Below the pieces are notes generated by a model. The model had not been told where the DNA came from and made no database searches. It saw only the letters and a program-made list of their open reading frames with translations. A program made the position numbers and the translations under genes. A stretch of DNA of 64,000 bases, taken from assembly GCA_030425285.1 (NCBI GenBank), contig JAUIAY010000001.1, forward strand, positions 1,040,963-1,104,962. Reading direction: 5' to 3'. This stretch comes from Bacteroidia bacterium. Its GTDB lineage: Bacteria; Bacteroidota; Bacteroidia; Flavobacteriales; Flavobacteriaceae. This document shows, in pieces, positions 18,014 to 27,696 of this stretch (position 1 is its first letter; each line of letters opens with the position of its first letter).

Positions 18014-18790
18014 TTAGTTTTTTAGTTGGAATTCGTGTAGAATTTTGGAATCGTAAATATACAAGGTTTCAGCGGTTACTAAAAACTGATTTATTAACAA
18101 TTCAGGGGTTTTAATGGGTGCGATTTTTTGGGTTTTGTCTTCAAGAAACAATAAGTTATTACCTTGTTTTAAAATGAGATTGTCATTACTTTCTTTAATT
18201 TCTGTGTACCCTCTGTTTTCAATTTTAAAAAGCAAACTCCCAAAGTAATTATACTTGTAAAGGAATTTTTCGGTTAGGAGCCAGCAATAGTTGTAGTTGC
18301 TGGTTAAATCCAAAACATTGGAAACAACAGGCAGTGTGGTTGCCCTAGCCGATTTGGTTTTGTAGTCGTATAGTTGCAATTGTTGCAAGTCTAGATTAAA
18401 GGTCCAAATCGTGTTGTCATTTCCAGTAGAAACATGGCTGATGTTCTTATAAGGTTGCGTGGTATTAAAATCAATTTTAAACACCTCGGCCAATCTATTG
18501 TCTAAAATGATAACGGTATTAAAATTTTGGTAAAACAGAATTATTTTTAAAGGATTAAATATGTTTACCGTCGAAATATTGCCTAACTGTACATTACTAT
18601 AATTAATGGTATTTGCAGGCGTTTTTTTATAGAATATGTTCCCGTTGAGGTAGTATTGCGTTCCAAAATTATCCAAACCAACAAATTTAGAAACCTCCAA
18701 AGGGACTTGCTCTTTTTTAATAGTGGTTATACTGTCTTGGGAATAGACTATAGCAGTAAATAGAATAAATAAATAGTTAAGCCATTTCAT
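18014..18790 (-). CDS. Exported protein, possible beta-propeller, function unknown
   Basis: A 258-residue protein with a signal peptide (MKWLNYLFILFTAIVYSQ). The rest consists of alternating short strands with W and Y residues (NTIWTFNLDLQQLQLYDYKT, NYNYCWLLTEKFLYKYNYFG), suggestive of propeller blades, but no catalytic motif is visible. The ATG at 18790 is preferred; an upstream in-frame TTG at 18808 would put extra residues ahead of the signal peptide. It sits between the response regulator and the kinase gene with short gaps, so it is probably part of the same operon. Confidence 0.7.
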   Translation of the reverse strand: MKWLNYLFILFTAIVYSQDSITTIKKEQVPLEVSKFVGLDNFGTQYYLNGNIFYKKTPANTINYSNVQLGNISTVNIFNPLKIILFYQNFNTVIILDNRLAEVFKIDFNTTQPYKNISHVSTGNDNTIWTFNLDLQQLQLYDYKTKSARATTLPVVSNVLDLTSNYNYCWLLTEKFLYKYNYFGSLLFKIENRGYTEIKESNDNLILKQGNNLLFLEDKTQKIAPIKTPELLINQFLVTAETLYIYDSKILHEFQLKN

Positions 18791-18823
18791 TGAACTTGAA
18801 AAGTACAAAAATCAATCCAAAAA

Positions 18824-19507
18824 TCAACAGATTAATTTATAACCAAATCCGCGAACATTTAAAATTTGGATAGAATCATCACGATTTAATTTTTTACGAA
18901 GTTTGGTTATAAAAACATCCATACTTCTAGCACTAAAGAAATCGTCGTTTCCCCAAAGTTTATTTAAAATAAGTGAACGATCTAAAACCTGATTTTTGTT
19001 GTTTATTAAATGAAAGAGCAAATGCGCTTCTCTATGTGTAAGCTGAACAGGTTCTTCGTTGTTAAATTGGAGCAGTTGTTTTGGGAAATCAAAAGTATAT
19101 TGTCCTACTGCCAGGATTTTGGTGCTAACTTGTAGTTGTTTTCTGTTTAGTAGATTATTAATACGTACAATCAATTCTTCCATGCTAAAAGGTTTCTTAA
19201 GGTAATCATTACCACCAATGCTAAAACCTTCAACAACATCTTGAGTTTGTGATTTGGCAGTAAGGAAAATGATTGGGATGGTATCATCAATTTCCCTAAT
19301 TTCCTTTGCTAGCGTAAAACCATCTTTTTTGGGCATCATCACATCCAACACCAAAAGCTCTGGTTGGTTATCATGGTAGCCTTGAAGCGCTTTTTCACCA
19401 TTTTCAAACAACAATACATTAAAGTCTCTTGTTTCCAAGCTTTCCTTTATGATCTGACCCAATGCAGGTTCATCTTCTGCCAATAATATGGAGGGTTTTT
19501 TAGGCAT
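18824..19507 (-). CDS. OmpR-family response regulator (RprY-like)
   Basis: A 227-residue DNA-binding regulator. The receiver domain (residues 6-118) has the acidic pair E11-D12, the phospho-acceptor D55 in LLVLDVMMPKKDGF, the T/S switch in FLTAKS and the lysine in YLKKPF. The C-terminal winged helix (about 130-227) shows LTHREAHLLFHLINNKNQVL and RSMDVFITKLRKKLN. The gene overlaps the upstream histidine kinase by 8 bases, so the two are translationally coupled. The GTTAAC repeats at 21033-21058 are a candidate operator (inference). It resembles the RprXY system of Bacteroidota. Confidence 0.93.
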   Translation of the reverse strand: MPKKPSILLAEDEPALGQIIKESLETRDFNVLLFENGEKALQGYHDNQPELLVLDVMMPKKDGFTLAKEIREIDDTIPIIFLTAKSQTQDVVEGFSIGGNDYLKKPFSMEELIVRINNLLNRKQLQVSTKILAVGQYTFDFPKQLLQFNNEEPVQLTHREAHLLFHLINNKNQVLDRSLILNKLWGNDDFFSARSMDVFITKLRKKLNRDDSIQILNVRGFGYKLIC

Positions 19508-20993
19508 TAGGGATGGTTATTTTAAACGTTGTTAAATGGGGTTTCAAATCTAAATTAATAAGTCCACCATGCTTTTCAATGATTTTCTTGGTATAGTACA
19601 GTCCAATGCCAAAACCTTTAACATCATGAGTATTGCCTTTAGGAACTCGGTAGAATTTTTCAAAAATTTGATTTTTTGAATCCGAGTTTAAAGAGGTTCC
19701 ATTATCGGAAATTAAAATGGTTGATGAATTATTAGTTTGCTCAATAGTAACGGTAATGTCATCACCACCATATTTTACAGCATTATCAATAACATTGCTT
19801 AAGGCATTTTCAAAATGGAACAAGTCAACTTCAGCAAAAACAACTCCTTGAGGTTTGTGTAAAGTGAATGATTTCTCTGGCGCTTGAATTTGATATTTGG
19901 CCATTAAGGCTTCAAGCAATTGCATTATATCACAATTCTCTTTATTAAGATTAAGGTCTTCACTATCCAATGTGGCGGTTTCCAAAAGTTTTTCAACCAT
20001 AGTATTCAATTTTTCCAATTGGTTGGAAGACATATGTAAATACAATTTGGTCTTTTCAGGGTCATGTTTTGTATTGAAACTTTTGATGCTTTCCAACGCA
20101 ACACTTATGGTAGCGATAGGTGTCTTGAATTCATGAGTGATATTACTGATTAAATCATTCTTAACTTCAGCCAATTGTTTTTGATGCTTGATGATTTTAA
20201 GCAGGTAAAATAAACAGCCTATTACAGCCAATACCAATAAAAAAGAAATAAAAACACCAAGCAGAATACGTTTTAAAATTAGTGCAGTGCTATTGGCAAA
20301 GTAAATTTCAAGCTCGCTACCCTTTGGAAGATAGGCGGATTTTGAAACTGTATGGAGAGAGGAATTTTTAATGGCTTCCAATCGTTTGGTTTGCAAACTG
20401 TCAAAAGGTGATTTGAATGACAAAGCATAGTCAATGTTCAAGTTTTTGCGTTTCAATTCGGAGTTTACCAGCGAATCCATACGTTCTATTTTCAGGGTAT
20501 CGTTGGTCATTGAATAAATGATTTTTGAGGTCAGTAATTTAAAGGAGTCTTCGGTTAGGGAGTCTAAATGGGAGTGATTTGTAGTTCTGATTTCCACTTG
20601 CGAAGGCGTCCATTGTTTTACAACATTACCTTTTATGGAATCACTATCACTTGTCACTGAAATGTCTTCCATAATCTGTATTCTCAAGGAATCATCTTTT
20701 GAAATATTTTGAGTAATAATGTCAATGTTCTTAACAATACTATCAATTTTTTTTTGCTTCAGGAATAGATCGGATGTATCGTCTGTTTCAAATGCAAAAG
20801 CAAGTGTGTTGTGTTGTGCAATATTAGCATAATAGGTATCTATGGCATTGTCCAAACTCACCTGAACATCATTGATGAGTTGCTGCTTGTTAACCAAGTA
20901 GTTTTTGTAATTCCAATACACCTGAATAGTTATGGTGCATAAGATTACAAACACTATAGTGTTAAGAATCCATTTGTATCTAACATCGTTCAT
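19500..20993 (-). CDS. Sensor histidine kinase (RprX-like)
   Basis: A 497-residue membrane kinase. TM1 spans about 8-27 and TM2 about 242-266, with a roughly 210-residue periplasmic sensor between them that contains no recognised domain. The HisKA segment SNITHEFKTPIATISVALES carries the phospho-accepting H287. The ATPase domain has an N box (NALSNVIDNAVKYGG), G1 (ISDNGTSL) and G2 (GFGIGLYYTKKI). It is the first gene of the operon, with a TACATTTG element only 4 bases before its ATG, implying a leaderless message. It pairs with the overlapping response regulator. Confidence 0.93.
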   Translation of the reverse strand: MNDVRYKWILNTIVFVILCTITIQVYWNYKNYLVNKQQLINDVQVSLDNAIDTYYANIAQHNTLAFAFETDDTSDLFLKQKKIDSIVKNIDIITQNISKDDSLRIQIMEDISVTSDSDSIKGNVVKQWTPSQVEIRTTNHSHLDSLTEDSFKLLTSKIIYSMTNDTLKIERMDSLVNSELKRKNLNIDYALSFKSPFDSLQTKRLEAIKNSSLHTVSKSAYLPKGSELEIYFANSTALILKRILLGVFISFLLVLAVIGCLFYLLKIIKHQKQLAEVKNDLISNITHEFKTPIATISVALESIKSFNTKHDPEKTKLYLHMSSNQLEKLNTMVEKLLETATLDSEDLNLNKENCDIMQLLEALMAKYQIQAPEKSFTLHKPQGVVFAEVDLFHFENALSNVIDNAVKYGGDDITVTIEQTNNSSTILISDNGTSLNSDSKNQIFEKFYRVPKGNTHDVKGFGIGLYYTKKIIEKHGGLINLDLKPHLTTFKITIPNA

Positions 20994-20997
20994 AATT

Positions 20998-21005
20998 CAA
21001 ATGTA
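20998..21005 (-). promoter_or_regulatory. Bacteroidota -7 element for the histidine kinase operon
   Basis: The minus strand reads TACATTTG, matching TAnnTTTG, with its last base 5 bases from the first base of the kinase ATG. The implied transcript would begin at or within a few bases of the start codon. Confidence 0.55.
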
Positions 21006-21032
21006 TAAGATAAAAATAACGATTGCTAATCG

Positions 21033-21058
21033 GTTAACACTCGTTAACACTGGTTAAC
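21033..21058. promoter_or_regulatory. Three GTTAAC direct repeats at 10-base spacing, candidate operator
   Basis: GTTAAC occurs at 21033-21038, 21043-21048 and 21053-21058. The first two copies extend to GTTAACACT. The period is exactly 10 bases, placing all sites on one face of the helix. The array lies between the divergent kinase promoter (-7 at 20998-21005) and the GLPGLI promoter (poor -7, CATATTTG, at 21081-21088, with no -33 TTG). Same-face direct repeats are how OmpR-family regulators usually bind. Binding by the adjacent regulator is inferred. Confidence 0.65.
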
Positions 21059-21116
21059 TTTAAAAAGGAATTACTTGATGCATATTTGTAATGTATTAAA
21101 ACAAAAACATCAAATT

Positions 21117-21965
21117 ATGAAACGAACAATTATGCTATTTGCTTTAACCTTATTAACTAATTTGGTTGTAGCACAAGATTTTCAAGGAAAGGCTGTCTAT
21201 AAGACATCCAGAAAAATAGATATTCAATTGGATAGTACCCAAATGAATTCTGAACAACATCAAAGGATGATGGACATGCTTAAAAAGCAATTTCAAAAAA
21301 CCTATATTTTAAGTTTCAATAAAGAAGCTTCCATTTATAAAGAAGATAAGGAATTGGAAGCGCCACAACCTGCAGGCGTAGAGGTTATGGTAATAAATAC
21401 AGGAGGAGCTGATGTACTTTACAAGAATATAAAAGAAAATCGCTATACTAATCAAAGTGAATCCTTTAGCAAGTTGTTTTTGATTCAGGATAAATTGGAG
21501 GAACACAACTGGGAATTGACCAATGAAAAAAAGTTTATTGGCGATTATGAATGTTTTAAAGCGACTAAAATTCGTGAAGTTGAAGTTGTTAGAGGCGGTA
21601 TTAGCATCAATGGTGATAAGGATTTGGATGCCGAAGCTGAATCGGAACCAGAAATGAAAGAAGTAACCGTAACAGCATGGTACACACCACAGATTCCGGT
21701 TAACAATGGTCCAGAGAACTATCAAGGATTACCAGGCTTGATTTTAGAAGTAAATGATGGTACAACAACTATGGTTTGCAGTAAAATTGTTTTGAATCCA
21801 GAAAAAGATCTCAATATTGAAGAGCCCACAAAAGGGAAGAGAGTTAATCAGGAAGAGTACGATGCTATAATGGACAAAAAACTAAAGGAAATGGAAGACC
21901 GCATGAAGTCCAATTGGAATGAAAGTGGTAGAGGTGAGAATGTTGAAATCCGAATTGGCGGATAA
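21117..21965 (+). CDS. GLPGLI family exported protein, copy 1
   Basis: A 282-residue protein with a signal peptide (MKRTIMLFALTLLTNLVVAQ) and the family signature QGLPGLILEVNDG near residue 207, preceded by the conserved AWYTPQIPVNNGPENY segment. GLPGLI proteins are restricted to Bacteroidota and of unknown function. They are often encoded next to large beta-barrel outer-membrane proteins, as here. The ATG at 21117 is chosen because it begins the signal peptide; upstream in-frame TTG/ATG codons at 21075-21080 lie before the -7 element. It is probably regulated through the GTTAAC array (inference). Confidence 0.9.
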   Translation: MKRTIMLFALTLLTNLVVAQDFQGKAVYKTSRKIDIQLDSTQMNSEQHQRMMDMLKKQFQKTYILSFNKEASIYKEDKELEAPQPAGVEVMVINTGGADVLYKNIKENRYTNQSESFSKLFLIQDKLEEHNWELTNEKKFIGDYECFKATKIREVEVVRGGISINGDKDLDAEAESEPEMKEVTVTAWYTPQIPVNNGPENYQGLPGLILEVNDGTTTMVCSKIVLNPEKDLNIEEPTKGKRVNQEEYDAIMDKKLKEMEDRMKSNWNESGRGENVEIRIGG

Positions 21966-22066
21966 TATTTTATGATAACTTTAACAATTTCAGGTTAAAC
22001 ATTTTAGCGGTTTGTAAGTCTTATTGTAATTATAGGTAATTTTATAAAAATTATAAACCAGTTACA

Positions 22067-22960
22067 ATGAGACTATTTCCAAAAAAACTACTAATCACTT
22101 GCTTAATTTTAATGTTGCCGCTATTTATGATTGGGCAGCAAGACTTTCAAGGTAAAGCTTACTACCAAACTAAAACCACTATGGATTTGGATAATTGGGG
22201 TAGAGGCCAAATGAGCGAGCAACAAAAAAAACAAATCATGGAGCGTATGAAGAGCTTTCTAGAGAAGCAATACATCCTAACGTTCTCTCAATCGGAGTCT
22301 TTATATAAAGAAGATGAAAAGTTAGAAGCACCTGGTGCTGGTGGTGGCCGTGGATTTGGAATGATGGGCAGTTTTACAGGTGGTTCCCAATATAAAAATG
22401 TCAAAGAGAAACAAATGTTACAAGAACAGGAGTTTTTTGGTAAGCAATTTTTGATTAAGGATTCTCTACCAGACTTGGAGTGGGAAATGGGAACCGAAAC
22501 TAAACAAATTGGTCAGTACACTTGCTTTAAGGCAACGGCTGTAAAAAAAGTAGATGAGTTCGATTGGAGCAGTATGAGACGTCGTGATCGTGATAAGGAT
22601 GATGCTGAAAAGAAAAAGGATTCATCAGATACTGCTGATGCCAAAAGTGATAACCCAATGGATGAGATTGAAGTTCCAAAAGAAATTATTGTAACTGCTT
22701 GGTACACACCACAAATTCCTGTTAACAATGGTCCAGGTGAATATTGGGGATTGCCAGGTTTGATTTTAGAAATCAATGCCGATAGAACAACCATGTTGTG
22801 TACTAAAATAGTTTTAAATCCTGATGAAAAAGACGACATCAAAAAACCTTCAAAAGGTAAAGAGGTGACACGTAAAGAATATAACGACATCGTAAAGCAA
22901 AAAATGGAGGAGATGCGTGAAATGTATGGAGGCCGAAGAGGCGGTGGCAGAGGACGTTAA
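22067..22960 (+). CDS. GLPGLI family exported protein, copy 2
   Basis: A 297-residue paralogue of the preceding gene, sharing AWYTPQIPVNNGP, GLPGLILEIN, the TKIVLNP segment and KGKEVTRKEYNDIV. It has a signal peptide (ending MLPLFMIGQQ), a charged low-complexity insert of D/K/S residues (about 165-200), and a Gly/Arg-rich C-terminus (GGRRGGGRGR) suggesting a flexible basic tail. The 101-base gap upstream contains GGTTAAAC, a possible weak relative of the GTTAAC sites. The tandem pair with a barrel gene 38 bases downstream suggests one functional unit. Biochemical role unknown. Confidence 0.9.
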   Translation: MRLFPKKLLITCLILMLPLFMIGQQDFQGKAYYQTKTTMDLDNWGRGQMSEQQKKQIMERMKSFLEKQYILTFSQSESLYKEDEKLEAPGAGGGRGFGMMGSFTGGSQYKNVKEKQMLQEQEFFGKQFLIKDSLPDLEWEMGTETKQIGQYTCFKATAVKKVDEFDWSSMRRRDRDKDDAEKKKDSSDTADAKSDNPMDEIEVPKEIIVTAWYTPQIPVNNGPGEYWGLPGLILEINADRTTMLCTKIVLNPDEKDDIKKPSKGKEVTRKEYNDIVKQKMEEMREMYGGRRGGGRGR

Positions 22961-22998
22961 TTCTATAATACTACAATCAAAAAATCAATAACCAAAAC

Positions 22999-25752
22999 AT
23001 GAAGAAATTCTTTTTCATGCTGCTTATTGCAGCATCAAGCACTACTTTTGCCCAAGTTAAAATTGAGGGTGTAGTAAAGGATAGTATTGGTAATCCGCTG
23101 GAATTGGCCAATGTTATTGCTATCAATCAATCAACTAATAAGTTGGATTCTTACGGGATTACGAATGACCAAGGGCGTTATAAATTGTCATTGGAAAAAA
23201 ATACTAACTATAATATTCAGGTGAGTTACATCGGTATGAAAACAGCTGATGAAGCAGTTAGCACAACTGATCAGGATATTACCAAGAACTTTACTTTGGC
23301 CAATGATAATAGTCTCGATGAGGTAGAATTGGTCTACGAAATGCCAGTAACCATTAAAGGAGATACATTGGTTTATAATGCGGATTCTTTTAATACCGGA
23401 ACCGAGCGTAAATTAGAAGATGTTCTTAAAAACCTACCTGGTGTTGAGATTAATGATGAAGGTCAGATAGAAGTAGAGGGAAAGGTAGTCTCTAAAGTTA
23501 TGGTTGAAGGTAAGGACTTTTTTGATGGAGACTCAAAACTCGCCACCAAAAACATTCCTGCCAATGCGGTTGATAAGGTACAAGTACTTAAAAACTATGC
23601 TGAAGTAGGCCAGTTAAGTGGTGTGCAAAACAATCAGGATAATATTGCTTTAAATATCAAACTCAAAGAAGGAAAGGAGAGTTTTTGGTTTGGAACAGTG
23701 ACTGCAGGTGGCGGCGTTTCTTCGGATGATGGTCTGTATTTGGCGCAACCCAAGCTGTTTTACTACAATCCTAAGTACAGTGTGAATGTTATTGGCGACA
23801 TTAACAATATTGGTGAAATGGCATTCTCACGTAGAGATTATTTTAACTTTTCAGGAGGCTTTAGGCAGCCTAGTCAAAGTAGTGGTACTAATATTAGTTT
23901 AGGGGATAATGGTCTTGGGTTTTTATCATTACAAAATAATAGAGCCAAACAAATTAACGCACGTTTTGCAGCTGCCAATTTTAGTTATTCGCCAACTGAT
24001 AAGTTGGATATAGGTGGATTTGCAATTTACACTGGTAACAAAATCCTTCTGCAGGAAAATAACGACAGAGTTTATACAGATCCTGAATTAGGAATTCCTG
24101 ATGAACGTACTGAAGACCAGACAACCCAACGTAGCGATTTAGGAATGTTGAAATTAAACGCAACCTATAAGCCTAATGCCAATAATCAATTGGATTATGA
24201 GATTTTAGGACGTGTTTCTAAAGAAACTCAAGAGCAGGCTTTCTTTTCTTCGGTTTTGGGGAATACCAATCAAAATGAGGAAACCAATCCGTTTAGCATC
24301 AATCAAATGTTGAATTATTATTATACGCTAAACGAAAACAATATTTTTGCTTTTGAAGCTACGCATGTTATTAAGGATGAAGACCCATTTTACAATGCAG
24401 TATTGGCAAATGACCCATTTAATAATGATAGTGATCCTAATGACCCTTATGATGATACAGCTGAAGATTTGGGAATGGACAGAGGGCAGTTTGCTTATGA
24501 TTTGTCACAGGAAAAACGTGTAAAATCCAATCAATTGGATGCTAAATTGGATTATTGGAATGTTTTGAATAGCAAGAGTAATATTAATTTTACGTTGGGA
24601 ACCATTTATAGCAATCAAAAGTTTAATTCCGAAATTTTCCAGACTTTGGATAACGGCTCAACTGTTGATGTTCAGCCTGCTGATTATGACCCAGTAAACG
24701 ATACCGATTATACCTTTACAGATGTGTATTTAGGTGTTCACTACCGACTTAAAGCAGGTATCTTTACATTCACGCCAGGTCTATCTGCGCATGCCTATTC
24801 CATGAAGAACGATCAGTTTGGGGTAAGCTATACTGATAATTTCTTTAGGGTTCTACCAGATTTTAATGCGCGAATTCAACTTAAGAAAAGTGAGCATATA
24901 TCTTTTGATTACCGTATGCAAACCCAATTTACCGATGTCAATCAATTGGCTGAAGGTATGGTGTTAAATAATTATGACTCTTTCTATGTAGGTAATCAGC
25001 AGTTGGAAAGCTCATTGGCGCATAATTTGAGCTTAAACTATTTCAGTTTCAATATGTTTAACTATACTAATGTTTTTGGAAATATTACGTATTCTAAAAA
25101 TATAGATAATATACGAACTGCTTCTGCCTTTCAAGAAGGAAGTGTTATTAGAGTATCCACACCGTTCAACTCTAATTTTGCCGATGAAAGCTTAAGCGCT
25201 TTTGGTCGTTTTCAACGTTCTTTTGGGAAGTTACGAGCTTCTGTAAATGCAAGATTTAATTACGGGAAGTATAATCAATTTGTGTCAACAAGTAACGATC
25301 CTGATAATCTTAACCGATCAATTAATGAAAACTATAACCAAACATACGGTGCTGAATTGCGAACTAATTTTAAAGAAGCGCCAAATTTTGAAGTCGGTTA
25401 TAGTTACGGAATTCAGGATATTGACCAAGGTTCTAGTCGAACCAAAGCTTATACAAGTTCTCCAACTGTTGAAATGGATGCCTTGATTTTTAAAACGTTT
25501 ACGTTTAGAACGGAATATCAATATACCAATATAAGTCGTGAAGTTGGTGGCTCCAATAGTTTTGATTTTTGGGATGCTTCTTTGGCCTACCGAAAAGATG
25601 CCGATGCCAAATGGGAGTTTGAACTCAAGGCAACTAACTTATTGAACACACAATCCCAAACCCAGGTAAGTGCAGGTGGTTTAAGTGTGAGTACTAACGA
25701 GTATTTTATTCAACCACGCTTTTTAACCTTTAGGGTGATATATAATTTATAA
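22999..25752 (+). CDS. Outer-membrane beta-barrel protein with carboxypeptidase-like domain (TonB-receptor-like)
   Basis: A 917-residue protein. Signal peptide ending SSTTFAQ; a CarboxypepD_reg-like domain (about 20-95: IEGVVKDSIGNPLELANVIA); a plug-like region (about 110-225: YNADSFNTGTERKLEDVLKN, LPGVEINDEGQIEVEG, VEGKDFFDGD); then a long beta barrel of outer_membrane_beta-barrel type ending FLTFRVIYNL. The plug is reduced and no clear TonB box was seen, so TonB dependence is uncertain. It is third in the GLPGLI cluster and ends at a strong bidirectional terminator. GLPGLI-barrel pairing is recurrent in Bacteroidota; cargo unknown. Confidence 0.88.
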   Translation: MKKFFFMLLIAASSTTFAQVKIEGVVKDSIGNPLELANVIAINQSTNKLDSYGITNDQGRYKLSLEKNTNYNIQVSYIGMKTADEAVSTTDQDITKNFTLANDNSLDEVELVYEMPVTIKGDTLVYNADSFNTGTERKLEDVLKNLPGVEINDEGQIEVEGKVVSKVMVEGKDFFDGDSKLATKNIPANAVDKVQVLKNYAEVGQLSGVQNNQDNIALNIKLKEGKESFWFGTVTAGGGVSSDDGLYLAQPKLFYYNPKYSVNVIGDINNIGEMAFSRRDYFNFSGGFRQPSQSSGTNISLGDNGLGFLSLQNNRAKQINARFAAANFSYSPTDKLDIGGFAIYTGNKILLQENNDRVYTDPELGIPDERTEDQTTQRSDLGMLKLNATYKPNANNQLDYEILGRVSKETQEQAFFSSVLGNTNQNEETNPFSINQMLNYYYTLNENNIFAFEATHVIKDEDPFYNAVLANDPFNNDSDPNDPYDDTAEDLGMDRGQFAYDLSQEKRVKSNQLDAKLDYWNVLNSKSNINFTLGTIYSNQKFNSEIFQTLDNGSTVDVQPADYDPVNDTDYTFTDVYLGVHYRLKAGIFTFTPGLSAHAYSMKNDQFGVSYTDNFFRVLPDFNARIQLKKSEHISFDYRMQTQFTDVNQLAEGMVLNNYDSFYVGNQQLESSLAHNLSLNYFSFNMFNYTNVFGNITYSKNIDNIRTASAFQEGSVIRVSTPFNSNFADESLSAFGRFQRSFGKLRASVNARFNYGKYNQFVSTSNDPDNLNRSINENYNQTYGAELRTNFKEAPNFEVGYSYGIQDIDQGSSRTKAYTSSPTVEMDALIFKTFTFRTEYQYTNISREVGGSNSFDFWDASLAYRKDADAKWEFELKATNLLNTQSQTQVSAGGLSVSTNEYFIQPRFLTFRVIYNL

Positions 25753-25754
25753 AA

Positions 25755-25786
25755 CAAAAAAGCCTCACAATTGTGAGGCTTTTTTA
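25755..25786. terminator. Bidirectional rho-independent terminator
   Basis: A perfect palindrome, AAAAAAGCCTCACAA and its complement TTGTGAGGCTTTTTT, between the barrel gene (plus) and the convergent lipoprotein gene (minus). Confidence 0.92.
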
Positions 25787-27565
25787 TTAGTAATCTCTGA
25801 TAGCATGAATCTCTCCACTTACAGTATGATTTATTCCGGCGCCATCAACATAGTAACCTGAAAATGTCCCATCAGTAAATTCTCCAATGTTGTAAGCAAC
25901 GTTAGTAATGTTAATTTCAAAATAGTATTCAGTTGACCACCCCATACTGTCACCGTTGTTGTCAAAATGAATATAAAAGTATAAACCATCGTTTGTTGTA
26001 TGCACGCCTTCAAGACTATCTAGTGTTGAGCCAATTGACAATTCTGCCCCATTGTTATGAATGTTCAAAAAATGATAAATGTTGTCACCTTCAAGGCCAG
26101 AATTAATATATCTATCATGTCGAATTTGTGGATGATTATCAACTTGATAAATTATATATTCTTCAGGTTGAAAACAGGAATAAGTATCTGGGATAACGGT
26201 TTCTGGAGTTGTATAATTGTAGCTATTTAATTCAGTCGATTCTAATTCATCATTACTATAACCTAATATGTTAAAATTTGAATAAACGCTACATCTCGTA
26301 ATATTGTATTCGAATGTTCCATCTGTAACCTGCCTAAAAAAATAAACATCATAATTATTACTATGTTTCAATAAAACATAACCATCAGTTACTGGATTAC
26401 CATTACAGGAATAAAAAGTACCACTAACAGTTTCTTTTATTATTTCAGAATCTGAAGGGACAACAATTGTAATTTCAGAATCTGAATTGAATGACCCAAT
26501 AGTTTCGTTATGAGTATCATAATTATCACAATAACTAAAACTATGAATATTGACTGTTAAAGATTCATTGGTTGGAATCATTCCACAAGCCTGTCCATCA
26601 ATATTTGTATGTTCATTCTTTAGATTATAATTAGTAGTTGATAAACTCACTGTATAATTTTCTAAAGGATCACCATTTTGGTCAACAACATTTAGACACA
26701 AACTTGCAGTTTCAGAAGGAGTGCTGCAACTCAAAACCCCTGACTTATTAACATTCACAATGTATTTACCATCAACTAATGAGGCCTGATTTTCTTCTTT
26801 CCAGTAACCAGCTGTTTCATCAAAATGCCATAACGGAATCAATGATGGAGCATCTTCTAGATTATTTTGATGAACAGTAATTTCAAATTCAGCATCAAAG
26901 CCTTCAGATATATTTAATCGTTCACCATTTTCGCCTTCTAACTCTATTCTAAATATTTCAAAAGGCCTTAAAAATCGCTCCTCATTATTTTGATCTGAAG
27001 CGTAATACATGCCAGGAATTAAATTTTCATATTCGGAGTATATTCTAGATATATAAACTTTAACATCACCCACATAGTCATTGCCATTTTCATCACTGTA
27101 TTCTCCAGGTAGCATAATTTTAGTGCCTTGGTTAGTGTTTTCAAAAGTTTCTTGAATACCACTAGTAGTTACTTCTGTTAGTAGTATTGATTGACATTTG
27201 ATGTCAACATTATTTATGCCAATAGTAGGAATTACTGTTCTTGAACTATGAAAAAAACCATCTTTTTCTGCGGTGATATATGCAAACCGTTCATAGACAT
27301 TGGCATTTTCAATAATATAAATTCCGTTTTCATCAGTGAATGTAAATTGATTTCCAATTGTAACAATAGCGTCTTTTAAAGGCTGGTCAAATGAATAAAA
27401 GACTCTTCCCATAAAAGTTCTGGTTATTTGATTCCCATAATTTTCTATAAATGGGTCACGATTATTGTTTTGACTGGAATTTAATTCTGACGGACTATCA
27501 TCTCGTTGACAAGAATTAATACCGATAAATAACAGGCAAAGAGATATAGTTTTAAGAAATTTCAT
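25787..27565 (-). CDS. Lipoprotein with carboxypeptidase regulatory-like domain, function unknown
   Basis: A 592-residue protein with a lipoprotein signal: a hydrophobic core followed by GINSCQRDD, placing the lipidated Cys at about residue 19. Residues about 50-115 read like a carboxypeptidase regulatory-like beta-sandwich (MGRVFYSFDQPLKDAIVTIG, TDENGIYIIEN). Later segments (LCLNVVDQNGDPLENYTVSL, SGTFYSCNGNPVTDGYVLLK) look like further Ig-like repeats. It is acidic and rich in Asn and Ser, as cell-surface proteins often are. It is monocistronic between two terminators. No enzymatic motif was seen; a surface structural or binding role is inferred. Confidence 0.75.
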   Translation of the reverse strand: MKFLKTISLCLLFIGINSCQRDDSPSELNSSQNNNRDPFIENYGNQITRTFMGRVFYSFDQPLKDAIVTIGNQFTFTDENGIYIIENANVYERFAYITAEKDGFFHSSRTVIPTIGINNVDIKCQSILLTEVTTSGIQETFENTNQGTKIMLPGEYSDENGNDYVGDVKVYISRIYSEYENLIPGMYYASDQNNEERFLRPFEIFRIELEGENGERLNISEGFDAEFEITVHQNNLEDAPSLIPLWHFDETAGYWKEENQASLVDGKYIVNVNKSGVLSCSTPSETASLCLNVVDQNGDPLENYTVSLSTTNYNLKNEHTNIDGQACGMIPTNESLTVNIHSFSYCDNYDTHNETIGSFNSDSEITIVVPSDSEIIKETVSGTFYSCNGNPVTDGYVLLKHSNNYDVYFFRQVTDGTFEYNITRCSVYSNFNILGYSNDELESTELNSYNYTTPETVIPDTYSCFQPEEYIIYQVDNHPQIRHDRYINSGLEGDNIYHFLNIHNNGAELSIGSTLDSLEGVHTTNDGLYFYIHFDNNGDSMGWSTEYYFEINITNVAYNIGEFTDGTFSGYYVDGAGINHTVSGEIHAIRDY

Positions 27566-27642
27566 AAGCGTGATTGGTTATAGCGTTTTTTTAATAGATG
27601 CAGAAACTACAAAAAGGTTGCGTGAATTCTGACATTAATTTC

Positions 27643-27674
27643 AAAAAAAAGCCTCGCATTTGTTTTTACGAGGC
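27643..27674 (-). terminator. Rho-independent terminator after metK
   Basis: On the minus strand GCCTCG (27674-27669) pairs with CGAGGC (27656-27651), followed by eight T (opposite A 27643-27650). Confidence 0.85.
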
Positions 27675-27696
27675 TTTTAATTACTTTGTTAAACGC

